This document shows positions 36,971 to 47,488 of a DNA stretch of 64,000 nucleotides, in pieces. The stretch covers positions 1-64,000 of the forward strand of contig JAYWVB010000054.1 of assembly GCA_039881045.1 (NCBI GenBank), written 5' to 3'. The translations under genes were made by a program, and so were the position numbers. Source of the DNA: Chaetomium olivaceum (Eukaryota > Ascomycota > Sordariomycetes > Sordariales > Chaetomiaceae). Each line of letters begins with the position of its first letter. Within the stretch, counting starts at the first letter, position 1. The notes under the pieces are model-generated. The model was given only the letters and a program-made list of their open reading frames with translations. It searched no databases and was not told where the DNA came from.

Positions 36971-38284
36971 TATCTGATATACCATTTTCCCCTCGCAGCG
37001 CGGCCCTTGCCACAGAAGTCAAGGGTACCTTGGCTGAGGTGGGCAGTAATGTCTATGATTGCAGTGCTGTGCTCAAATTATTTCAAACCAAGCAAGCCGC
37101 TGCAACTAGCATGGTTCCAACCTGGTCCATGCACTACGTTGTAATTGAGGCTACGCCGCACGGCCGTCCGGGTCGACCTACTCGAAGAAACAATCGACAA
37201 CGCAAGGTCCTCGTCGTTCGAGGCGGCAAAGGACGACCTCGCCCTCGTTCTTTGACTGATACCAACGAGCGGAGGGAAGAGCAGTCATGTTTTCCGCATG
37301 TGATGCGTCTGGCTAGAACCCCAAGTTACACCTCCCATGTGCCCGCCCGGAAGCCATTGTGTGATCTGCTAAAATGGAATTTAGACTTCAAGTTGGTAGC
37401 AAGTACAGTGCATGGAAGCCTGCTCCAAGGGGGCACGGCTTTGGCGAAGGAAGGCCGGTGTAATATACGCACCGCGACTTTGCTTCACATGTCCGCATTC
37501 TCAGTCGCCGTCATTTGAACGACGGTTACAGCCTAACCAGGCAGTCCGCTCGCCCTTATCGAACGAGCCGCCGCATAGCACGCGGTTCTCGGATAGTTAC
37601 ATGAGCTGGCGAGCCGCACTGGTAACGGGCAGAGGGACGGTAGTATTGTAGGCTTCGGCAAATTTGCGCAGTGTCGACACCTCCTCCGGCGTTGACGCAT
37701 CCTCTTCAGGTCCATCAAGCCGTGTTCCGCCCAGAAACCGTCGTCATTTGAAGCTATGGTCGTGAGAGCGAGAGTAATAGAGGTAAAGTACAAGGCAAAA
37801 GTGAACTCAGTCCGATACCTTAGTGAGCACCGGAACGATTGCTGATGATGGGCTTCCGTGGCACTGGAGGCTGCGAAGTCCTAGCCAAATCTTATGTACA
37901 TGATATAGGGAAATGGAGCACTGGGGAGAGCGATACGGATTGATAGACATATTGGCTGTTGTGGCGGTGGTGGTGATAAATATGTACAAAGCGAGGTGCG
38001 GTGTGCCAGGCAGGGATCGCTTACAGATTAAGGGTGGGTCAGATTTCGGTAGGCGACGGCGGGGTAGGCCGAGCGCGATTCGAGTGGGTTTTTGCAGTCA
38101 TGCCGATTTGACTCGCCGTAATCTGTACAGACAAACCCCCGAATGCCAAGCCTTCACTGCCCGAGACGGTGCCTTTTGAGGACGGAGGTTGAGAAGTTCA
38201 AGTGAGGACAACTTGTGTCAAACTCTCAACATTGGGGCATTTCAGAGCCGGGAAAGGGGTTATAAATACTAGTCCTGGCCGAGT
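36971..38284. other. Right flank of the transposon and TatD promoter
   Basis: 1.3 kb without a recognisable gene. An open frame at 37030-37518 has no family resemblance. The last 100 bases before 38285 are the likely TatD promoter. Confidence 0.45.
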
Positions 38285-39917
38285 ATGAGACTGAGACCTT
38301 TCACCTCGGTATCACGGATATCACGAATTTCACAAATTTCACTCGCCAGTGCAGCATCGACTCCAGGCAACTTGTCCCGCTTTGCAACAACCACAAGCAT
38401 CAAATTCAAAATGACTGAACCCAATACCAACCGGCCGAACGGCGTCTCGACAACGTCACCTACTCCTTCCACAACCGCCTACACACCTCGATATATTGAT
38501 GTAAGGTTCTAAAATATCAGATTTCACAAAATACCCTAATTCTCAACTTCGTCTCCCAGATCGGCATCAACTTGGCAGACCCTATCTTTCGAGGCCGTTA
38601 CCATGGCAAATCACGGCACCCAGACGACCTCAAGGGGGTCGTAGGGAGAGCGGTTGAGGTTGGGTGCTCAAAACTCATCGTGACGGGCTCATCGTTCAAG
38701 AGCTCGAGAGACGCACTTAAACTGGCAAAGGAATTCCGTTCGTCTCCCCCGGCACACACAACCTCAAGCTTCACCCCCTTTCCCAACAAAACTGACTGAC
38801 ACTCTTGCCCCGACACAGCCGGCACCGTCTTCGCAACCGCCGGCATCCACCCCTGCAGCAGTTCCATCTTCAGCTCTTCCCACCACAAACACCACGACGA
38901 GAGCCAGAGCGAGGGCGAAGCCGAAGCCGAAGCCGAGGCCGAGCACACCCCCGCCTGCGGGCCGGACCCAACCAAGCCGATCCTAGACGGCGACGGCGTC
39001 GACCACGCGCGCAGCACCAAGATCATGGCCGACCTGTCCGACCTCATCACCCAAGCCCGCAGCAGCCCCACCACCACCCCCGAACTCGTCGCCTTCGGCG
39101 AATTCGGCCTCGACTACGACCGCCTGCACTACTGCTCCAAAGAAGTCCAGCTGCACTCCTTCGCCGCCCAGCTCACTCTCGCCGCCTCCCTGACCCCGCA
39201 GCTGCCGCTCTTCCTGCACTCGCGCGCCGCCCACGCCGACTTTGTGCGCCTGCTGCAAGACGCCTTCGGCCCCCGGCTGGAGCGCCTCGAAAAGGGGGCG
39301 TGGTGCACAGCTTCACGGGCACGGCGGAGGAGATGCGCGAGCTGATGGGCCTGGGGCTGTATATTGGGATTAACGGGTGCAGTTTCAAGACGGTGGAGAA
39401 TTGTGAGGTGGTGAGGGAGGTGCGGTTGGATCGGTTGATGATTGAGACGGATGGGCCGTGGTGTGAGGTCAGGCCGACGCATGAGGGGTGGAGGTATCTG
39501 GTGGAGTGGGAGGTGAAGGCGAAGGCTGAGGCGGAGGCGGCGGCGGCTGCGGCGGCTGAGGCCGAAGCTGCTGCTGAAGCTGCCGCTACGGCTACGGCTG
39601 CGGCGGCGGATTCTACAGTTGCCCCTGGCGCTGAAGGAGAGGCAGGGAAGCCAGGGCGGCGGCAGAGACAGAAGAAGCAGCCGCAGCAACAACAGCAGGG
39701 GAAGAAGAATCAGAAAAAAGAGTCCGAGGTCCCCGAGCGGTACAAGGTGGTCAAGAAGGAGAAGTGGGAAGAGGGTGCCATGATCAAAGGGCGGAATGAG
39801 CCGTGTACGATTGAGCGGATTGCCAAGATCGTGGCGGGCATCAAGGGGGTCTCTGTTGAGGAGGTGTGCGAGGCGGCGTGGGCGAATACGGTGAAGGTGT
39901 TTGGGGTAGACTCATAG
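38285..39917 (+). CDS. TatD-family metal-dependent deoxyribonuclease, possible dual start (one apparent indel)
   Basis: TatD enzymes are amidohydrolase-fold 3'-5' exonucleases or DNases involved in DNA repair and apoptotic DNA degradation. Family blocks are IGINLADPIF, FATAGIHPC, FGEFGLDYDR, PLFLHSRAAH, VVHSFTGT, YIGINGCSF and LMIETDGPWCEVRP; the conserved H, E and D metal ligands are present. An acidic insert (GEAEAEAEAEH) and a long Ala/Glu-rich and Gln/Lys-rich insert interrupt the C-terminal third. Exons 38285-38500, 38560-38737 and 38819-39917. One G is missing in run 39294-39298; with it, 498 codons including the stop. The first 42 residues are rich in Arg and Ser without acidic residues, like a mitochondrial presequence. 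A second in-frame ATG at 38411 would give a cytosolic or nuclear form. Confidence 0.9.
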
Positions 39918-40082
39918 ACTCGTTGCCTTTCATGGTTTTAGGGGATGATGATTCCTACAGATAGACCGGTTGCTTTTCTAGGGCTTTGCCCAGCGAGCAA
40001 CCTCAGGGGTATCTAGAGATGCCTTCTCATACATATACAGCCAGATACAGATAGACTCGTACCGTAACTCTTGAAGCTAACT

Positions 40083-41697
40083 CTACAATCCCGATCCCTT
40101 ATGCCCTCGTATCCGCCCGTGTCTCACCGCCCCTACCGTCACGCCCTCCTCTCCCGTCATCCACCCGGGCATCTGCTCGCCGTCGATTATCCCGTTCTCA
40201 ACCAGCTGCCTGATGCCCGCGAAGACATGCGACCCATGGAACGTCAGCTTGACACGTGGCCGCCATTTCCGATCCCGCTCTTCATCATGCTCATCCCCAT
40301 CGCCCCCTTCCTCACTCCGCCACCCTTCACCCTCCGGAAACGCATCCTCAACCACAACATCCACCCTCTCCACGCCCTTCCCATCCCCGACCAACCCCGT
40401 CCCACCAAACCTTGCCCTCGCAACCAACCTCGCCCGCTTCACAGCCCTGCCCTCCGCATCCTCACCAACACCATCAACACCCCTCTTCCCACTCCCACCG
40501 CCATCCTCCTCCTCCTCTTCCACCTCCAAAAACGGCCTCGGCAGCCCCAAATCCAACGGCGTCTCCCTCCCCATCCCCCCTTCCCACCTTTACCACCTTT
40601 ACCACCCTCATCCGCATAAACACTCCCACCCACCCCCGCCGCATTCGTCCTCCCCCCGCCCCTCCGCACCACCAACTCGGCCAGGTTCCGCGTGACCAGG
40701 CTCGTGGGCTGCAGCGTGACGCGGCGGCGCTGCAGCGGGTTGGAGAGGGCTTTGGGCAGGCCGGTTAGGAGGAGGTGGTGTAGGGATTTGGACTCTCCTC
40801 CTCCTCCTCCTCCTCCTGATATGCTAGGGGTGGGGTTGGGATTGTTGGCGGTGAGGGGGTTGAGGGGGTTGAGGGAGGGGTTGAGGGAAGGGGTGGTGAT
40901 GGTGGTGGTGGGTTTGGAGAGGAAGAGGTGTGGGGAGGCGTCGGGGAAGGCGATGTAGACTGTGCGGGAGGCGTCGAAGGTGGTTGTTTTGGCGGTGGTG
41001 GTGGAAGTCTTCAAGGCGTGCTCGGTGTTGTAGGGTGAGTCGAGGATGAAGATGCGGAGGATGAGCAGGGGGAGAGTCTTGTGGGTGTCGAAGTTGTAGT
41101 GGGCTTTGACGTCGGGCAGGACCTGGGATTGGAGGGTGCGGAGGAAGGTGGAGGGGTGGAAGCGCGGGATGGTGAGGGACTTGTCGTCGACCTCGGGCGG
41201 CTCCTCGCCGTCTGGGTCGCGGGGCGGTTTCAGCGGGGTGATGCGGTAGGCGGACCATTTCTGGGAGGTCGGGTGGTCGTAGAGATACTGCAGGTCGGCC
41301 ATGGCCAGTTGGTACAGGGTCAGGCCATGCCGCCAGTCGCCCTCGGTGATGCGGTCGAGGACCTCTCGTTTTGACCCCTTGCGCGCTTGCAGGGAGGTGT
41401 AGAGTTCCCGGAGGGCTTCCGGGGAGCGGGCCGGGGGGTGGAAGTCGCCGGTGTCATCGTCCTCGTCCTCATCGTCCTCATCGTCCTCATCGTCCCCATC
41501 GTCCTCATACTCACCCCTGTGTTCGCGTAGGTAGGGTAAAGACAGACAGGGTTGTTCTCGTCTAACCAGTCGAGGGCAATTGAGATGAGCGATGAACGCG
41601 ACAGGCGGCTGAGGATCTTGGTCGCTGCCGGGTTGGTCGGGTCGATGCGCAATGTCGATGGTAGACGCGCTGTTGTGGGGACTGAGATGCGGGGCAT
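40083..41697 (-). CDS. chl4: CENP-N/Chl4/Mis15 inner-kinetochore protein (two apparent indels)
   Basis: Chl4 (CENP-N) is part of the constitutive centromere-associated network and binds CENP-A nucleosomes. The N-terminus (MPRISVPTTARLPSTLRIDP, then LSRLSRSSLISIALDWL) and the block RKGSKREVLDRI...GDWRHGLTLYQLAMADLQYL are diagnostic. An acidic tract of DDE repeats lies near residues 75-95. The C-terminal block (RVKLTFHGSHVFAGIRQLVENG) is conserved in the family. One T is missing in the run 41538-41540 (AAA on the plus strand) and one G in 40575-40580 (CCCCCC on the plus strand). With both restored, a single exon of 539 codons including the stop results. It converges on TatD with only 165 bp between stops. 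From about 40680 to the end the wobble bases switch from C to G. Confidence 0.87.
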
Positions 41698-43097
41698 TGT
41701 CCGAGGCTCAAGATGCAAATGGCATTTATGTTCTCTAGGCCTCAAAGGTGGGTTCGGGGTATTTTCCTGGCCTCGAATGAGTCTCACGCTGCTCTCTCTT
41801 CTCTCTCACCACATCTGTTTGTTGGAAAGATATTGGTGTTGATGTTGTTAAGTTGATGATGGATATCCGTACTGTGTGGTTCGGTTCCACAAGCGCGACA
41901 GGACGAGAGTTGGGCGGGCCCACTAATCGTACAGACCGCTCGAGTGTACTCATCGAACGGACTAATTATTGAACTCTTGAATTTGGTGAAGAGGCCCGAT
42001 TTAGGTGCTGTCCTGCCAAACTTTGGTGCACCTTGCCTAATTAGGCCTAGTTAGTCTGTTCGATTAGTGGTCCCCGGAGTTGGGGGCTTCCGCTCTGTGC
42101 GGCCCCACCCGGGCTTGGCTCGGACGGCCCTCGCCGCCACAGGAGGACCTCACGGATAGATAAACCAGGCCGTCACATCCTTCTTGAATATCGAAATGGC
42201 GCAGCTGGCGACGAGGGGAGCGGGCTTGCATCTGCTTACAAACACGGAACGAGAATACTGGGGAGGTAGCACAATGACGGTTGATGCAACAGGCCGATTG
42301 CCGTTCTGAAAAAATAGTGGTGATGAACAGGACACCGATTATGGATGGGGACTGGATTCTGCATGGCCTGCATGGCCCAGGCAACGTTGAGGCTGAGCGC
42401 CAGGGCCGTGGCGGTCGTCTCCGAGATCACCTAGCCATGACGTCCGGCGTCCGGACATCACAAATTCTCATTTGGAACACATCAAGCAGCGGCCGAGGGC
42501 TTCCAGTCCAGATTCATTCTGACGGACAGTTTTCCTCCAACATGGAGCCCTGATGACGGTGCCGAAATCGCCAAATCTGTCGATCGAGGTGTTCGTGAAA
42601 CGACAACCTCACCAAAGATGAGCTTAGTACCGATATCCGGTCGGCTGGTTGTCAACCCTAACATTGCCGATCGCCCGGAATGAAGCTGCTGCGCTTCAAT
42701 TTGTTGCAAAACACACAACGATTCGGGTACCAAGAAATTCTCGATTTATGGGAGCAAAACCGGTCAGTCTATTTACTGTGGTATGGTGCATAAGTTTCAT
42801 CCCCTGTCGAAGTACCGGTGGAGCGCGCCAACCAGCCTGCCAGCCGCTGCTAAACCAGAGCCGCTGCCAAACTGACAAACGCATCCGTGCAAGCCTTGTC
42901 GATAACTGGCCCGGGGATGGAACTTATCCACCCCGCAAGCAAAGACTAGTCTTGTACAAAATCGGTGTCGAGCTGCCAATGGGCAAAGGTGGTATGATAC
43001 ATGAAAAGAGAGAGCGTTCTGGACATGTTGCAAATAACTAGACCAGTTGAAAACGCCCCTCTACCCCGGCTCTACTCGCACCGAGACCGGCCTTCGG
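41698..43097. other. Intergenic region upstream of chl4
   Basis: 1.4 kb, AT-rich at 41820-42060, with an imperfect palindrome ctaattaggcctagttag near 42037. No gene-like ORF; it holds the chl4 promoter and the 3' flank of the Uma2-like gene. Confidence 0.45.
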
Positions 43098-44564
43098 TCA
43101 TCCAACGCTCCTTGCAAACCTCACGCCGCTCCACCGGTAGCCATGCGATAGCCCCAACTTCGCGCGCTCCATAGCCATCTGACGGTGCATCTCGGCCATC
43201 TGACGGCGCATCTCAGCCATTTGACGGTCGATCTCATCGATCTGACTGTCCTTCTCATCGATCTGGCGGTCCTTCTCATCGATCTGGCGGTCCTTCTCAT
43301 TAATCTGACGGTCCTTCTCATTAATCCGACGGTCCTTTTCACCCACTTGATGTGCCATCTCATTAATCTGACGGTCCTTCTCATCGATCTGGCGGTCCTT
43401 CTCATCGATCTGGCGGTCCTTCTCATTAATCCGACGGTCCTTTTCACCCACTTGATGTGCCATCTCAGCGCACTCCGTGGTTATTCGTATAATTGAACTC
43501 TCCGCTTCGTCACTCTCCACAATGGGAAAATTTGCCGGGTCGTGGAAGGAACGAGCGGTGCAAAAAAATGTCCGCAAGCCGCTTGTACGTCAGGACGATC
43601 TGGGCCCTTCTATACGGAATTAGACTTTATACTCTGACCAAGGGAAAGAAAATCACAAACCTAAAAACCCCATCGTCCATGTCAGCCCTTGAAGGGCGAC
43701 AAAACTCTGCTGGCAAACCAGCCAGCCCAACAAAGTCAGAAAGATACAGATCGACCTGTCCGACGGGCTGTTGAAGGAGATCATCGTTCCAAAAGAGGTC
43801 GGAACGATGAACCCAGCGGCTTGAAGGAGCGTCTGCTACAAGCAGGCTAACCCATGCCTTCCTTGTACTAGGGTATTCGAGATCGAAGACCAAAGCGGTC
43901 CGAATTTTGCCGTCTGACAAATCGATGTACTGGCATGCCTTCCTCTCTACATGTTGCCAAGTCTCGCTCTACGACATCTCGGCAACGAAAAAAGGTAGGT
44001 TGCCTGCCTGGGCGAAAAAGATGTCGGCTTGCTTATCGAGTTTTCGTTCAATTTTGATGGACGCTGTGCCGCGGTCTTTGAGAGACTTGATCAGCCGACG
44101 GACAGAAGCGTCATTTGTGACGGCGAACACCTCTCCGAGAGACACCCGGAGGTCTTCGCAGATAGCGGCTTGGAACTCGGCGTGAAGAGGTGACTTCGGC
44201 TTGATGTCGATGTATACTTTCCGAGAAACGTAATCGTATTCGAATCGGCGTACTTTTGGCTGGTCAATCTCGACCAATCTGGCGTCGAGCTGATCGAGCT
44301 CGTGGAGGTCGCTTGCCGGCCAGTCGAAGAAGAGAATGGGCACGATATCCCACTGGGATCCGCTGGCGTTATTGCGGGCGTTGGCGATATGGCCAATGAT
44401 CTCATTCAGGTCGAAACCTGTAGCAGCACCTGGGAGTGGTCAGCAGGTGCAAATAGGGCAAGGCAAACAGCTAAAAATCGGCCAAGTACAGGCTCAACGT
44501 GACACTCGCGACCTGACGAAGCAGGCGGCATGGCCGAAAAGGCGGCCGGATTCTGTAACTCCAT
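43098..44564 (-). pseudogene. Uma2-like PD-(D/E)XK nuclease-fold protein fused to heptad-repeat coiled coil, with stop and frameshift
   Basis: I read this as one gene. Exons are 44564-44513, 44429-43661 and 43609-43098, with introns 44512-44430 and 43660-43610. The N-terminal 250 residues resemble the Uma2/PD-(D/E)XK restriction-like fold: HAEFQAAICEDL, then DKQADIFFAQAG, then LPFFVAEMS, then RKACQYI supply candidate E, D, E and K residues in the right order. The C-terminal part is a coiled coil of seven-residue repeats (EKDRQID), then QMAEMRRQMAEMHRQM. Disablements: an in-frame TAG at 43969-43971 right after VAEMS, and an extra T in the run 43562-43568. After removing that T the three exons sum to 444 codons including the true stop. 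The TAA at 43627 lies inside the second intron. Nuclease activity is inference from fold-level motifs. Confidence 0.65.
43215..43465. repeat. 21-bp heptad-coding repeats with a 105-bp higher-order duplication
   Basis: The minus strand encodes tandem seven-residue units (EKDRQID, EKDRQIN, EKDRRIN) in 21-bp blocks. A block including MAHQVGEKDRRIN recurs exactly 105 bp apart (plus-strand caccca at 43340 and 43445), i.e. five heptads were duplicated together. Confidence 0.88.
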
Positions 44565-47488
44565 CGCTGGTGCAGCTAACGTCGCAGTTTTCGAAAGTCT
44601 TCACTTGGAGCGTTGCAGGAGAGATGTGCGTGCAGGAAGGGAAGGAAAAGCTTACCTGCCCTTTCGAGAGTCAAAGCGCCCCCTCACCATTCGCGTGGGC
44701 TCGGCCTTGGTTGTTCCGATCCGCTGATGAGAATGAGTAGATGGTTCGTGCATAGGCTGAACAGAAATCCTGGGGTTGATGGGGGATTGAGTGGAGCTGC
44801 ATGCAATTCTGTGCACAACTGTCATCCTCGTGTACACAGTGCAAACCCAATCCAAAGACGTACTCGTTCATGCAAGGGCATGTATGAAACAGGGCAACCA
44901 TGGGAAAAGAGCTTCTATCTCACCTTGGCCTGATCACTGCCTTGGCTGGACAACCCGATCCGACACCCTCCACGAGTGGCTGCGCGGCCCATATTTATAC
45001 CCTAACCCTTTATGATATAGATAATCTGGAGAGATTGCGGCGATACTAAGAAATGTTTAGCACGAAATACTATACATATTACACGAAACTCAATAATTCG
45101 GCGGGCAAATCAAATAAGTGTACGCAAGCTCGCGCCATTTGACCAAAAATACTAATGATAAAATATTGATCTCTATCGGAGATCGCTTTCTTTAGTTTAC
45201 TTGTACGACTCGAGCATTGTCACCTGGGGGGGGCGGTCACCGTAGGCACGCAGGCACAAAGGCCGGCGAGACTCGCCTGCTGTGATACTGCGGGGCTGCC
45301 CGCGGCGATTCGTTGAGGAAGGAGATCTGGATGCGTGCGGGCACAGAAGAAGCATGAGGTCAGGCTCCGGCGAGGCAGACAACGAAAGGGAAATCGGCGG
45401 CACTAGGCCGCGGAGCTGAAGGCGGAACGAGGTCGGCGTCGAGGTCGGGCACCATATTGGGAGACGAGGACGCGTTAAGCGCGGGCGGAGACGTCCGACG
45501 CCCCGGGCTGGGTTGTCAAGAGGTCGAGTGTTGTCCGGATTCGAGAAGGGCCCGGGGTAAGCGGTCTACATCACATGCAATCGCTATAACACCAACATTG
45601 GTTGATCCAGTCGTAAGTGGGAGATGGTAGGAACAAACGGCGGTAAGTAGTATGAAGTCTTGGCGTAGAATAATTTCCTGACGCAGGACCGGAAGTGAGC
45701 AAGGGCAGCAACCGCAGGCAGAGATGGAGAGGCGCAAAGCAGAACCTACACAGCATCCAGGGTCCTTCAGTAAACTCCACGGCTGTTAAGAGAATGTATG
45801 GAATCACAAGGCAGTAGCGAGCTTCAAGTAGAATGGGAATTCTTCTAGTGGTGAGACCAAACTCGATTGCATGGAATGAGGTACATATGCTGGAAACAGC
45901 AACCTGGAATAGTCGAGGCTGCCACAAGTATGTGGCACACGCAGGAAGCTAGGCAAACATGAAGGCAAAACAGAGAGAGTATGGTGACCGTCAGGGAGAT
46001 GGAGAGACGCCCCAGGCTCTGCACCGGTGAGCCTGGGCAAGGATTTTGTCAACAAAAGGCAACGATATGGAATGCAAAACAGGCGAGGTGAAAACGAGCC
46101 CAATGGAACTGGCAGGCGGGAACTGAAAAGAAATACACTCGAGTATAGCTCGATAACAGGCGAAAACACCAATAGACAATGATCCTCTTCCGCGCGACGA
46201 CTCACATGCAAAGAGTTATTCTCGGAAGAATGCTTATAACCGGCGGAAGCCCGTGCACACGGAGCCTCCCAACCCCAAGCCCGCTTTTTCGTGTTAACCC
46301 CCACACAATTCCCATGTGAGTGATCCTGATTCCAAAGGTCGGTTTCCTCCTGTCGCACAACCTCGATGACCCTCAGTTTTGGAAATAGTTTTAGACGGAA
46401 ACCGCTCTCCAATTGAGGCGTGTCATCGCTGGCCAAAGCACACGCGAAAAGAGAAATAGGGGCGATCAAGTCCAACGGGCGAACTGTTTTGCCGAATTTG
46501 CCCGGTGCTGGCAAGGCGGGCCCTGCCGAGTTCGGCGCTGGGCCGTGTCTCGTTTTCCCATTCCCGGAAGTTCCGCCCAGCCGCAGGGCAAAAGCTTCGC
46601 CTCGAGAAGGAGCGCTGTCCCACTCGTCAATTCATCACCACTCTGCAGATCCGAGACAGAATGGCCAAAGGGCGTGGCGAGCTGTCCCCACAAGGCGGAA
46701 CCGTTGCATCAGGGCCGAGTGTCGAGGCAGGACTGCGAACGGCGAGGTCTACACGTGTAGGAGTCGAGATGTGATCCAATCGGGAGACGGCGCAGTCGCG
46801 CAAGACATGCGCATCTCGAGAACAAAGCTTCGGTTGGGAGTTGACGGGAACAGCAGTCAATTGAGTAACGCGGGCTTGGTGATGAAAAGGGCCAGCGGGT
46901 TGTCTCTGTTGTTCGATTGGTCCTTCCCAGCCCTGAGTGGGTCATGGAGGGGCAACTTTGAGATTTACCGAGAACGTGGGATACAGGTTTGGTCTGACTA
47001 ATTGAGGGCATCGGTCCGCGGCGGTGGCCTGCGGGAACTGCACCACGCACCACGCTCCACGCTCTGGACCCATTCCGAGTGCTTCGCTTCAGACAGATCT
47101 TGATTTGAACCGTCCCATATCCTCACTTTCCTCGCGCCTCCCTCGCCTAGTGCACTTGAAATCCCCGACGCCATCACCGCCGACTCCCACTCAGCAAATC
47201 ATCTCACAACACGGTGTTTTTGGTTTCTTTGTTTCACCTCTCTCGCCTCCGACTCGACCTGCCGAAGTTAAAGCCGAGTCGACCTCCGGAGGACCCCGCT
47301 TAGCACCCTTTGTGCTGCACCTGTGCTTTCTAATCACCGCACCGACATCGCGAGACGGATTCCCACATCACCCGCCCGGGCCCCGACCTCGACAAACCCC
47401 GAAAACCCATTCTCAGGGACTACCGGTTTCGAATCAAACATCAAAAGTTCAAGACCGGCGACTCGACGGAGCGCACACCGGACGAACC
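44565..47488. other. 2.9-kb intergenic region
   Basis: Holds the promoter of the Uma2-like gene, an AT-rich patch at 45000-45190, and the CYS-3 promoter and 5' leader. A 236-codon minus-strand ORF at 45804-46514 has no domain and low GC3, so I do not call it. The frame upstream of cys-3 is open back to 47024, but the sequence has leader character. Confidence 0.45.

Noticed and set aside
37030..37518. 162-codon ORF next to the transposon
   Set aside because: No recognisable domain and it starts in the element's flank; not supported.
43215..43465. CRISPR-like array
   Set aside because: Units are contiguous 21-bp coding heptads without spacers.
43627..43629. TAA stop inside the Uma2-like gene
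   Set aside because: It falls in a plausible 51-nt GT-AG intron (43660-43610) whose removal restores the frame between GVF and RRAQIVL.
45804..46514. 236-codon minus-strand ORF
   Set aside because: No domain, low GC3 compared with real genes here, no conserved motif; chance ORF more likely.
47024..47488. 154-codon N-terminal extension of cys-3
   Set aside because: The frame is open but the sequence is Pro/Ser-rich leader-like; the family start is the methionine at 47489.
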